DNA of 10,719 nucleotides from NCBI GenBank assembly GCA_902803255.1, contig CADCPG010000201.1, forward strand, positions 1-10,719, given 5' to 3'. Below the pieces are notes generated by a model, which saw only the letters and a list, made by a program, of their open reading frames with translations, ran no database searches and was not told the DNA's origin. The translations under genes and the position numbers were made by a program. Shown piece by piece: positions 1-7,700 of this stretch. The stretch comes from an uncultured Ruminococcus sp. GTDB taxonomy: Bacteria; Bacillota; Clostridia; Oscillospirales; CAG-272. The stretch's first letter is position 1; every line of letters begins with the position of its first letter.

Positions 1-63
1 CAGGCGGTTTTTCAAGATTTCGACGTCATAACAGGCGCAAAAAGAGCCGTCAAGACGCGTGCG

Positions 64-92
64 TTGAATTGTGCGGTATTGCCTTAAAATAT
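64..92 (+). promoter_or_regulatory. weak candidate promoter for the fakA operon
   Basis: The 142 bases before fakA hold no convincing gene. An AT-rich patch contains TTGAAT (64-69) as a possible -35 element and TAAAAT (85-90) as a possible -10 element. Their 15-base spacing is short; AAATAT (87-92) would give 17 bases but is a poorer match. Just downstream, a short inverted repeat, ACACG (96-100) and CGTGT (110-114), could be an operator or an RNA hairpin. The true promoter could also lie left of the window. This is a guess from sequence alone. Confidence 0.3.
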
Positions 93-142
93 ATCACACG
101 ATCATCGGCCGTGTAAAATTAAAAATGTGAGAGGTTTTATAT

Positions 143-1798
143 ATGTCCACTGAACGGATCGACGGAAAAGTCTACTCGGAAATGGTGAGGAACGGGGCTT
201 CGATCCTAGGAAGCTACCGCAGCGTCGTGAACGAGCTGAACGTATTCCCGGTCCCGGACGGCGATACCGGCGACAACATGTACATGACGATCAACTCGGG
301 CGCCGAGATGCTGAAGGAGCGGCCGGCGGAGCTCGACCGGGCGTCGGACCTCGCGGCGCGCGGGATGCTCTTCGGGGCGAGAGGCAACTCGGGAGTGATC
401 CTCTCCCGGATCTTCTACGGCATCGCGAAGGGCTTCGAGGGGATGGAGAGCACCGACGTTTACGGGTTCGCCAGAGCCCTCGAGAGAGGCGTCACCGAGG
501 CCTACGGGGCCGTCGCGGAGCCTGTGGAGGGCACCATCCTCACCGTCTACCGCGAAGCGGTGAAATACGCCGCCGACAGGCTGAACGGGGCGAGCACCGT
601 CGAGTCGTTCACCGACGACTTCGCGTCTGAGATGCACCGTTCGCTCGAGCACACGCCCGAGCTGCTCGCGGTGCTCAAGGAGGCGGGGGTCGTCGACAGC
701 GGCGGAGCCGGTCTTCTTTATATCGTCGAGGGAATGCGCGAGACGCTCGCGGGCTTTATCGCGACGGCCGAGGCCTTCACGCCCGACGCCGGCCGGAAAA
801 CGCCCGATCTGTCCGCCTTCACCGAGAATGACGTCCTGACTTCGGGCTACTGCACCGAGTTCCTGCTCCGGCTGCAGAAGAGCAAGACCGGCGACCCCGG
901 AAACTTCGATCCCTCGGGGTTCATAGAATGGGTGAAGAGGCAGGGCAGTTCGGTCGTTGCCTTCCGCGACGGCAGCGTGCTCAAGATACACGTTCACACC
1001 ATGCGTCCGGGCGACATACTGAACGAGGCCCAGAAGTACGGCGAGTTCCTCACTCTCAAGATCGAGAACATGACGCTCCAGGAGAACAGCTCGACGGTCG
1101 CGAACCGCTTCGAGATCCCGAAGCTCAATTACAAAAAGCGCTACGGCACCGTCGCGGTCGCCTCGGGAGCCGGGGTAACGGAGACCTTCCGCGAGCTCGG
1201 CTGCGACGCCGTCGTCGAGGGCGGCCAGAGCATGAACCCGTCGGTCGAGGACCTCGTCAGGGCGATCGGGAGCGCCGCCGCGGAGACGGTCTTCGTCTTC
1301 CCCAACAACGGCAACGTCATACTCACCGCCGGGCAGGCCGCGGCTCTCTGCCCCGGCACACGCGTTATCACCGTCCGCACGCATTCGGCGGGAGAGGGAT
1401 ACGCCGCCATGTCGGTCTTCGACGCCGACGAAAAGGACCCGGACAAGATCCTGCGTGACCTCGAGGAGGCCGCGGCCTCGGTCGTCACCGGGAACGTCTC
1501 GGCGGCGGTCCGCGACTCGGAGCTCGACGGCATCAGTGTAAGGAAAGGCCAGTATCTCGGTTTTACAAGAGACAGGATCCTCACGGCCTGCGACCGCAGG
1601 GCCGACACGGTGCTCGCGCTCGCAGGTGAGCTCGACGCCGGAAACTACGGGATCCTCATGCTCATACGCGGCGCCGGAGTGCCCGAAGAGGAGGGCGGCG
1701 ACCTCGCGCGGGAGCTGCAGGCCCGCTTCCCCGACACCGAGATCATCCCGATCGACGGAGGACAGCCGGTCTACGACTACATGCTCGTCCTCGAGTAA
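143..1798 (+). CDS. fakA: fatty acid kinase subunit FakA (DAK2/DhaL-type kinase, YloV family)
   Basis: The product is a cytoplasmic kinase that transfers phosphate from ATP to a fatty acid held by a FakB (DegV) partner, giving acyl-phosphate for PlsX. Its 551 residues are full length for the family. The N-terminal DhaL-like domain (about 1-200) shows the metal-binding motif NVFPVPDGDTGDNM (33-46, with Asp39, Asp41 and Asp44), GARGNSGVILS (78-88) and VVDSGGAG (183-190). The middle domain carries KIHVHTMRPGDI (281-292), with a candidate functional His284, followed by ENMTLQ (308-313). The C-terminal domain (about 335-551) has GGQSMNPS (360-367) and FPNNGNVILTAGQA (386-399), as in YloV proteins. 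A GAGAGG ribosome binding site (129-134) lies 8 bases before the ATG, supporting this start. It is the first gene of the run, 56 bases before the degV/fakB gene. The usual Bacillota neighbours (an Asp23/YloU-type gene, rpmB) are not visible upstream. A dihydroxyacetone kinase role is unlikely because the architecture and partner gene match FakA. Confidence 0.93.
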   Translation: MSTERIDGKVYSEMVRNGASILGSYRSVVNELNVFPVPDGDTGDNMYMTINSGAEMLKERPAELDRASDLAARGMLFGARGNSGVILSRIFYGIAKGFEGMESTDVYGFARALERGVTEAYGAVAEPVEGTILTVYREAVKYAADRLNGASTVESFTDDFASEMHRSLEHTPELLAVLKEAGVVDSGGAGLLYIVEGMRETLAGFIATAEAFTPDAGRKTPDLSAFTENDVLTSGYCTEFLLRLQKSKTGDPGNFDPSGFIEWVKRQGSSVVAFRDGSVLKIHVHTMRPGDILNEAQKYGEFLTLKIENMTLQENSSTVANRFEIPKLNYKKRYGTVAVASGAGVTETFRELGCDAVVEGGQSMNPSVEDLVRAIGSAAAETVFVFPNNGNVILTAGQAAALCPGTRVITVRTHSAGEGYAAMSVFDADEKDPDKILRDLEEAAASVVTGNVSAAVRDSELDGISVRKGQYLGFTRDRILTACDRRADTVLALAGELDAGNYGILMLIRGAGVPEEEGGDLARELQARFPDTEIIPIDGGQPVYDYMLVLE

Positions 1799-1826
1799 GA
1801 CAGACAGACAGAATAAACATAAAACA

Positions 1827-1840
1827 CCGCGTTTCCGCGG
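1827..1840 (+). promoter_or_regulatory. small hairpin just upstream of the fakB ribosome binding site
   Basis: CCGCG (1827-1831) and CGCGG (1836-1840) can pair around a TTTC loop. The hairpin ends two bases before the AAGGAG ribosome binding site of the DegV/FakB gene. It has no T tract, so it is not a terminator. It might mark an RNA processing site or tune translation of the second cistron, but only the pairing is directly visible. The rest of the 56-base gap is A-rich and includes a short GACA tetranucleotide run (1799-1812). Confidence 0.3.
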
Positions 1841-1854
1841 CCAAGGAGAAAAAA

Positions 1855-2724
1855 ATGCTCGTCCTGTTCACCGACACAGACACCGACATCACACCGCAGG
1901 TGGCAAAGGAATACGGCTACCGGCTCATCAGCATGCCGTACACCGTGGGAGATACCGACGTACATCCGTACGCCGACTCCGACACCTTCGATTTCAAGCC
2001 CTTCTACGACATGCTCAGGGGAGGCACGATCCCCAAGACGAGCGCCATCGGCAGCGAGGCCTACGTATCGTATTTTGAGCCCGTCTTTGCCGCCGGCGAC
2101 GACATCCTCTACGTTCACTTCTCGAGGGCTATGACCGCCACGTTCGACGTCATGGACAAGACCGTCGCCGAACTGCTGAAGAAATACCCCGAACGCAGAT
2201 TCTACGCGATCGACACGATGAGCATCACTATCGGGTGCTACTACCTCGTCCGCGAGATCGGCGACCTCTACCTTCAGGGAAAGACGGCCGAGGAGCTCGT
2301 GGCGTACGCCGAGCGGGAGATACAGCACACCGCCCTCTACTTCTTCGCCGACGACCTCAAGTTCTTCAGGGCCAGCGGACGCGTCAGCGGCATCGCCGGC
2401 GCGATGGGCACCCTGCTCGGGATCCGTCCGATCATATACGTCGACAAGACCGGGCGCATGGTCAGCATAGGCAAGGAAAAGGGCCGCAGGAACGCCGTCG
2501 AGCATCTGCTCCGGACGGTCGACGAGCTCGGCGACAGCATAAAGGAGCACAGGGTGATCATCGGTCACACAGACGCGCCCGAGATCGCCGACGAGGTCGA
2601 GGCCCGGCTCATCGAGAGGTTCGGGTCGGATCTTCGCACCGAAAAGGTGATAGTCAACCCCACGATCGGCAGCCACTGCGGCCCGAACGGCGTCGGGATC
2701 TGCTTCCACGCGATACACAGATAA
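1855..2724 (+). CDS. fakB: DegV family fatty-acid-binding protein, FakB partner of FakA
   Basis: DegV/FakB proteins hold a fatty acid in a buried pocket and present its carboxylate to FakA for phosphorylation; the acyl-phosphate then goes to PlsX. The 289-residue product matches family length. Visible family features are the N-terminal strand with FTDTDTDI (5-12, the family Asp-Ser-x-x-Asp position, here with Thr for Ser), PKTSA (60-64, Thr62 is the candidate carboxylate-binding Thr), HFSRAMTAT (88-96, Ser90 in the family binding-Ser region), FRASGRVSG with LLGIRPII downstream, and the C-terminal TIGSHCGPNGVGI (270-282) with His274. There is no signal peptide, so it is cytoplasmic. The start follows a strong AAGGAG site with a 6-base A-rich spacer. 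Adjacency to fakA on one side and plsX (6 bases) on the other supports the assignment. The acyl-chain preference cannot be read from sequence. Confidence 0.9.
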   Translation: MLVLFTDTDTDITPQVAKEYGYRLISMPYTVGDTDVHPYADSDTFDFKPFYDMLRGGTIPKTSAIGSEAYVSYFEPVFAAGDDILYVHFSRAMTATFDVMDKTVAELLKKYPERRFYAIDTMSITIGCYYLVREIGDLYLQGKTAEELVAYAEREIQHTALYFFADDLKFFRASGRVSGIAGAMGTLLGIRPIIYVDKTGRMVSIGKEKGRRNAVEHLLRTVDELGDSIKEHRVIIGHTDAPEIADEVEARLIERFGSDLRTEKVIVNPTIGSHCGPNGVGICFHAIHR

Positions 2725-2730
2725 AAAAAC

Positions 2731-3756
2731 ATGATAAAAATCGTTCTCGACTGTTCAGGAGGCGACGGAGGCACTCAGGCGACGGCCGGCGGCGCTCTGC
2801 TCGCGCTCGACCGCGATCCCGACCTGTCGCTGGTGCTCGTCGGCGACGAGCCGGAAATAAAGTCGGTGCTCTCGGCAAGGCCAGACCTCGCGCGGCGCAC
2901 CGAGACCCTCCACGCGCCTGACGTCATAACCGGCGACGACAAGCCGACCGACGCCATAAGGCTCAAGAAGGACAGCTCGCTCATAAAGTCGATATCCCTG
3001 CTCCGCTCCGACGACAGCCTGGCCGGGCTCGTCTCGACCGGCGCCACCGGGGCCATCGTGGCCTGCGCGACGCTCCGGCTCGGGCGCGTCCGCGGCATCC
3101 GCCGCCCCGCCTTCTGCCCCATCCTGCCGAACATGAAGGGCGGGATCGTCGGCATATGCGACAGCGGAGCCAACATGGAGGTGACTCCGGAGATGCTGCT
3201 GCAGTACGCGGTCATGGGAAGCATGTATCTCGAAACGGTATTCGGGATCGACTCCCCCCGCGCGGCGCTGCTCAACGTCGGTACCGAGGAGGAAAAGGGC
3301 GACGACCTTCACAGAGAGGCCTTCGCGCTGCTCCGGAGCTGCCCTTACGTCAACTTCACCGGAAACATGGAGGGGCGGGAGCTCCTCTCGGGGAAATACG
3401 ACCTTGCCGTCTGCGACGGCTTCTCGGGCAACGTCATGGTCAAGACGGTCGAAGGGACCGCCCTGCAGCTGATGAAGAAAATAAAGAAGGACATCTACAG
3501 CCGCGGGATATACAAGTTCGGAGCCCTCTTCATGAAGAGGATGTTCGCCGAGGAGAAGGAGTTCATGAACTACCAGAACTACGGCGGGAGCGTGATGCTG
3601 GGGATCGAGAAGACTGTCGTCAAGGGCCACGGTTCGGGCGACGCGTCGGCGGTCGCCAGGTGCATCGAACAGGCGTATACCATGGAAAAGAACGCGTACG
3701 CGCCGAAGCTTGCCGAGGTCATTGAAAAGATCGAAGCCGGGGCCGTGACAGGCTGA
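2731..3756 (+). CDS. plsX: phosphate acyltransferase PlsX (acyl-ACP:phosphate acyltransferase)
   Basis: PlsX reversibly exchanges acyl groups between ACP and phosphate. It supplies acyl-phosphate to PlsY for glycerol-3-phosphate acylation, and in reverse channels FakAB-made acyl-phosphate into acyl-ACP. It is a peripheral, membrane-associated enzyme. At 341 residues it is typical in length. The N-terminus MIKIVLDCSGGDGG corresponds to the family DAMGGD start. Further motifs are VSTGATGA (101-108; family form close to SAGNTGA), IRRPAFCPILPN (123-134), DSGANMEVTPEML (144-156), LLNVGTEEEKG (180-190), FTGNMEGREL (209-218), CDGFSGNVMVKTVEG (228-242) and KGHGSGDASAV (298-308). It starts 6 bases after the fakB stop. 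No Shine-Dalgarno sequence is visible; the preceding bases are essentially all A, so translation is probably coupled to fakB. The ATG is still the right start because the protein aligns from residue 1. Confidence 0.93.
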   Translation: MIKIVLDCSGGDGGTQATAGGALLALDRDPDLSLVLVGDEPEIKSVLSARPDLARRTETLHAPDVITGDDKPTDAIRLKKDSSLIKSISLLRSDDSLAGLVSTGATGAIVACATLRLGRVRGIRRPAFCPILPNMKGGIVGICDSGANMEVTPEMLLQYAVMGSMYLETVFGIDSPRAALLNVGTEEEKGDDLHREAFALLRSCPYVNFTGNMEGRELLSGKYDLAVCDGFSGNVMVKTVEGTALQLMKKIKKDIYSRGIYKFGALFMKRMFAEEKEFMNYQNYGGSVMLGIEKTVVKGHGSGDASAVARCIEQAYTMEKNAYAPKLAEVIEKIEAGAVTG

Positions 3757-3778
3757 GACCCGGGTACAGCGTCATCAT

Positions 3779-3796
3779 CGCGGCTCCACAGCCGCG
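3779..3796 (+). promoter_or_regulatory. GC-rich intercistronic hairpin after plsX
   Basis: CGCGGCT (3779-3785) and AGCCGCG (3790-3796) pair perfectly around a CCAC loop in the 72-base plsX to membrane-protein gap. An AT-rich stretch, ATAATTATAAAA, follows instead of a U tract, so this is not a standard intrinsic terminator. The AT-rich stretch resembles a -10 region (CATAAT at 3798-3803), but I found no matching -35 element at 16-18 bases. It may be a processing or mRNA-stability element, or a weak internal promoter region. Confidence 0.3.
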
Positions 3797-3828
3797 GCAT
3801 AATTATAAAAGCAGAAAGAGGTAACACC

Positions 3829-4494
3829 ATGGCAGAATTTCAGGCTGCGGGAAAGGAAAGACGCCTCTTCCGCACGGCGGGGATCCTTTTCATCATCATC
3901 GCGGCATCCACCATCGTCCTGCGCCTTCTCACCGACATCCTCCTCTACAACTACGGAGCGGGAACGCTGGCCCAGCTGACCGGCGGCACGTTAGGTTTCA
4001 CCGCCCTGCTCTACATCTTCATCGATATCGCGCACGCCGCGCTCTTCGTCGTGCTGGCGGTCATGCTCTTCCTGGGAAAGGAAAAGCCCGCCGGGGCGAT
4101 CCTGGCCGTAATTGCCGGGATGTCGTTCATCGAAAACCTCCTGACCGAGTTCTCAAAGATCGGCTCCGGGATATCCTTCAACGTCTCGTGGCTGCTGTCG
4201 TCGATGGGCTGGATCAACACCCTGACGCTCACCGTCCTTGTCGTCCTGCTGCTGTTCGGAGTTTTCCGCAGGGCGTCGAAGCCGGTCGGCATCGCGGTCG
4301 GAATACTGATGCTGGTCTCGGCAGGAGGGACGTTCCTCTCGGCGGTCATCTCGTCGCTGAGGACGCTTTCGTCCACGAGCAGCCCCGTGATCGCTATAAT
4401 TATGGCGCAGACGATTCTCTTCTCCGTCATAGGGGTGCTGACGTCCCTGGCCAAGGCGCTGATCTCCTTCGGACGCGCCCTGAAGGAAGAATGA
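3829..4494 (+). CDS. multi-pass membrane protein of unknown function in the lipid operon
   Basis: I do not recognise this 221-residue protein as a named family. It is strongly hydrophobic, with about six predicted membrane segments near residues 16-38, 55-82, 87-105, 118-146, 151-174 and 185-208. There is a short basic N-terminal tail (KERRLFR at 9-15), and the loop after segment 4 is basic (RRASK, 147-151). Charged residues inside or beside helices include Asp66 and His69 in segment 2 and Glu102 near the end of segment 3. No signal peptide or soluble domain is visible. AAGAGG about 7 bases before the ATG is a good ribosome binding site. It lies between plsX and the acyl carrier gene, which suggests a link to membrane lipid supply, such as fatty acid entry, lipid movement or tethering of PlsX. 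This is inference from position only. It is longer than PlsY-independent small operon proteins and has no PlsY-like motif that I can see. Confidence 0.85.
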   Translation: MAEFQAAGKERRLFRTAGILFIIIAASTIVLRLLTDILLYNYGAGTLAQLTGGTLGFTALLYIFIDIAHAALFVVLAVMLFLGKEKPAGAILAVIAGMSFIENLLTEFSKIGSGISFNVSWLLSSMGWINTLTLTVLVVLLLFGVFRRASKPVGIAVGILMLVSAGGTFLSAVISSLRTLSSTSSPVIAIIMAQTILFSVIGVLTSLAKALISFGRALKEE

Positions 4495-4528
4495 TTCAAT
4501 CAACAACGAAAGTGAGCAAACAGCAAAA

Positions 4529-4765
4529 ATGTTTACAGCGGTAAAAAGGATCTTGTCAAAGCAGCTCAAAGTCCCCGAGGAGAAGATCACCCCCGAATCG
4601 TCGATCAAAGGCGATCTGGGCGCCGATTCTCTCGACATACTCCAGCTCCTCATGACCATCGAGGAGGAGAACGGGATCGTCATCCCCGACGAGGAACTCG
4701 CCTCGTTCGTCACGGTGCAGGACATCGTGAATTATCTTGAAAAGATCGGAAGGACCCGCGCATGA
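4529..4765 (+). CDS. acpP: acyl carrier protein
   Basis: The 78-residue acidic helical protein has the phosphopantetheine attachment motif LGADSLD (30-36), with acceptor Ser34 encoded at 4628-4630. Helix 2, ILQLLMTIEEENGIVIPDEEL, and the C-terminal DIVNYLEKI are typical of bacterial ACP. Once loaded with 4'-phosphopantetheine it carries acyl chains for fatty acid synthesis and is the acyl partner of PlsX. It lies 34 bases after the membrane-protein gene. The ribosome binding site is weak (AAAGTGAG about 12 bases before the ATG). Its TGA stop overlaps the lacZ ATG as ATGA. In many Bacillota plsX and acpP are near each other and followed by rnc and smc; here lacZ follows instead. It could be the main ACP or a second, dedicated copy, which the window cannot settle. 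Confidence 0.92.
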   Translation: MFTAVKRILSKQLKVPEEKITPESSIKGDLGADSLDILQLLMTIEEENGIVIPDEELASFVTVQDIVNYLEKIGRTRA

Positions 4766-7700
4766 GCTTTAATTACGACTTCCACAAGACACAGAAAGTC
4801 CTCCACGTCGGGTGCGAGGAGCCCCGCGCCTATTTCGTGCCGGGCTGCACCGAAAAAGAGGCAGTGAGCGAGCGCCGCGCCGACAGCGGACGCTTTCTGT
4901 CGCTCTGCGGCGAGTGGAGATTCCTCTACTTCGCATCGCCTGATCTGATCCCGGATATAACGTCGCGCGACCTGCCGCTCGCGGACGCCCCTCTCATGGC
5001 CGTCCCTCGCAGCTGGCAGACCGTCCCCGGATACGACACGCCGAACTACACGAACGTCAGGTATCCGTTCCCCGTCGATCCGCCGAACGTCCCCGACGAC
5101 AACCCGTCGGCGCTCTATTTCCGCTCGTTCTCGCTGGGCGAGGACTTCGTTAAGGACAGGAAGCTCTACCTCAACTTCGAGGGCGTCGATTCCTGCTTCT
5201 ACGTCTGGGTCAACGACATATTCGTCGGCTACAGCCAGGTCAGCCACATGACGAGCGAGTTCGACGTCACAAAGCAGGCTCACGCCGGCACCAACACACT
5301 CAAGGTTCTGGTGTTCAAGTGGTGCGACGGCTCCTATCTCGAGGATCAGGACAAGTTCCGCTTCTCCGGGATCTTCCGCGAGGTCTATCTGCTCTCGCGC
5401 GACGCGACGCATATCCGCGACATATACGTCACGACCGAGCTCAATACGGCGTACACCCAGGGCGTCGTCTGCGCCGATATCAGCGTGTGCGGGACGGCCG
5501 AGGTGTCGCTGACGCTGCGCGGGCCGTCGGGGCTTGAGGAGAGCTCGTCGTCGGCCGTGATCGACGGCGAAGGAACTCTTGAGCTGCTCGTGGCAAAGCC
5601 TGTGCTCTGGAGCGACGAATCCCCCGCCCTCTACACCCTCACGGTGAAGTGCGGCGACGAATACATCTGCCTCCGTCCGGGATTCCGCCGGCTCGAGATA
5701 AAAGACCGCACAGTGCTCATCAACGGGAAGAAGGTCAAGGGACGCGGCGTCAACAGGCACGACAGCCACCCGCTGCTCGGCTCCGCCACGCCGTTCGACC
5801 ACATGCTCGCCGACCTGTACCTGCTCAAGCGCCACAACGTCAACATGATCCGCACGAGCCACTACCCGAACGACCCGCGTCTGCCGGGACTTTGCGACCG
5901 GCTCGGCATCTATCTCTGCGACGAGACCGACCTCGAGACGCACGGGATGTCGCCCGTCGGCGACTGGGACTACTTCGTCAGGGAGCCCGAGTGGACCGAA
6001 CCGCTGCTCGACAGGGCAAAGAGAATGTTCGAGCGCGACAAGAACCATCCGTCGGTGATATTCTGGTCTCTCGGCAACGAATCGGGCATGGGCGACAACC
6101 AGCGCGTCATGTCCGAATACATAAAGTCGCGCGACCCGCACGCGATAATACACTGCGAGGACGTCTCCCGCCGCATGCACGCGCTGAGGGGCCCCGATAA
6201 GCTACCGAAGACAGAGGAGGAATGCCCCTTTGTCGACCTCGAGAGCCGCATGTATCCGAGCCTCGCCGAAGCCGAATGGTATCTGAAGAACAAAAAGTTC
6301 ACGAAGCCCTACTTCATGTGCGAATACAGCCACGCGATGGGCAACGGTCCCGGCGACCTCAAGGAATACTGGGATCTCATCAGGGCAAACGACAGTTTCT
6401 TCGGAGGCTGCGTATGGGAGATGCTCGACCATGCGGTCGCGACGGGAGACAGCGTATACACCGATCCTCACTACCTCTACGGAGGCGATTTCGGCGACTT
6501 CCCGAACGACGGCAACTTCTGCGTCGACGGCCTCGTATGGCCCGACAGACGCCCTCATGCCGGCATGCTCGAGTACAAGCAGGTCATAGCGCCCTTTGAG
6601 ATCACCGACGAAGCCCCCGACGGCAGCTCGTTCAGAGTGCGCAGCCGCCGCTTCTTCACCTCACTCGACGACCTCATGCTCTTCTGGACACTCGAGAAGG
6701 ACGGAAAGCCCGTCCGCGGCGGCGTCATAGAGAAGCTGTCGGTGGCTCCCGGACGCTCCAGAGTGTATAAGACCGGCATCACCGGCCCGCTCTCGGGCAG
6801 GTGCTACCTCAACATCTCGGTCCGTCAGAGAGAAGCGACCGAGTGGGCCGAAGCCGGCTACGAGGTCGGCTCGCACCAGACAAAGCTCGAGACCGAGCGC
6901 AGGATGTTCAACATTGCCGAGGGCATGCGTCCGCAGGCTTCGGTATACGTGTACGAGCACGACAGGGAGTATCTGATCACCGGCTCTGACACCGAATACC
7001 GGGTCGACAGGAACACCGGGCTCATCGTATCGCTGAAGCACGCCGGCAAGGAGATGCTCGCCGCCCCGGTAACTCCGCAGGTGTGGCGCGCTCCGACCGA
7101 CAACGACCGCCGCGTCAAGGTCGACTGGGCCGCGGCCGGCTACGACAGAGCACAGGTCAAGTGCCTCTCGTGCGAGGTCGTATCCACCGGGATCAAGACC
7201 GCCGCGATAAAGGTAAAGCTCTCGATGGGAGCCAGAGCCCTCCGTCCCTTCCTCACTCTCGACGCCGAATACACCTTCTTCGCCGAAGGCGGAGTCCGCA
7301 TCACGTCGGACGTGAAGGTCCGCGAAGGACTTCCTCCCCTGCCCCGCTTCGGATTCTCCGTCATTATGCCCGAGGGGAACGAGAGCTTCACCTTCTTCGG
7401 CCGCGGACCCGGCGAGAGCTACGTCGACAAGCGCCGCGCCACGCGCCAGGGACTCTTTACCGTGCCGGTCTGTGACCACTTCGAGCATTACGTGAGGCCC
7501 CAGGAGAACATGGCGCACACCGACTCCGAATTTGCGGCCTGCACCGACGTGACCGGCCACGGACTGCTCTTCACCCCGGGTTCCGGCACCATGTCTGTGA
7601 ACTGCTCGCACTTCACCCCCGCGATGCTCACCGAGACCCGCCACGACTTCGAGCTCGTCCCGATGAAGGAGACCTGCCTCTGCCTCGACTACAGACAGAC

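Noticed and set aside
1..142. Short open frames at the left edge as a possible gene end (frame 1 to TAA at 85-87; frame 3 to about 113)
   Set aside because: The predicted peptides are basic and nondescript, and the region looks like an intergenic leader. A T run at 8-12 may be the tail of a terminator, but its stem would lie outside the window.
206..1384. Long minus-strand open frame opposite fakA
   Set aside because: Its composition is Arg/Asp/Glu/Val-rich low-information sequence with no domain or ribosome binding site logic, and fakA explains the region fully.
1799..1812. GACA tetranucleotide repeat just after the fakA stop, as a phase-variation tract
   Set aside because: It has only three and a half copies and lies between genes without altering a frame or promoter spacing. 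It is too short to expect slippage.
1777..3630. Minus-strand open frames opposite fakB and plsX (1777-2718, 2755-3630)
   Set aside because: They are shadows of the two well-supported plus-strand genes and have no recognisable features of their own.
4732..6180. Long minus-strand open frame (482 codons) opposite lacZ
   Set aside because: It lies antisense to a certain GH2 gene with intact motifs. Its product is Val/Glu/Arg-rich without a recognisable domain. High GC at third codon positions creates such frames.
6661..7644. Minus-strand open frame of 327 codons opposite the lacZ C-terminal domain
   Set aside because: It is antisense to conserved LacZ sequence, compositionally biased, and lacks a signature.
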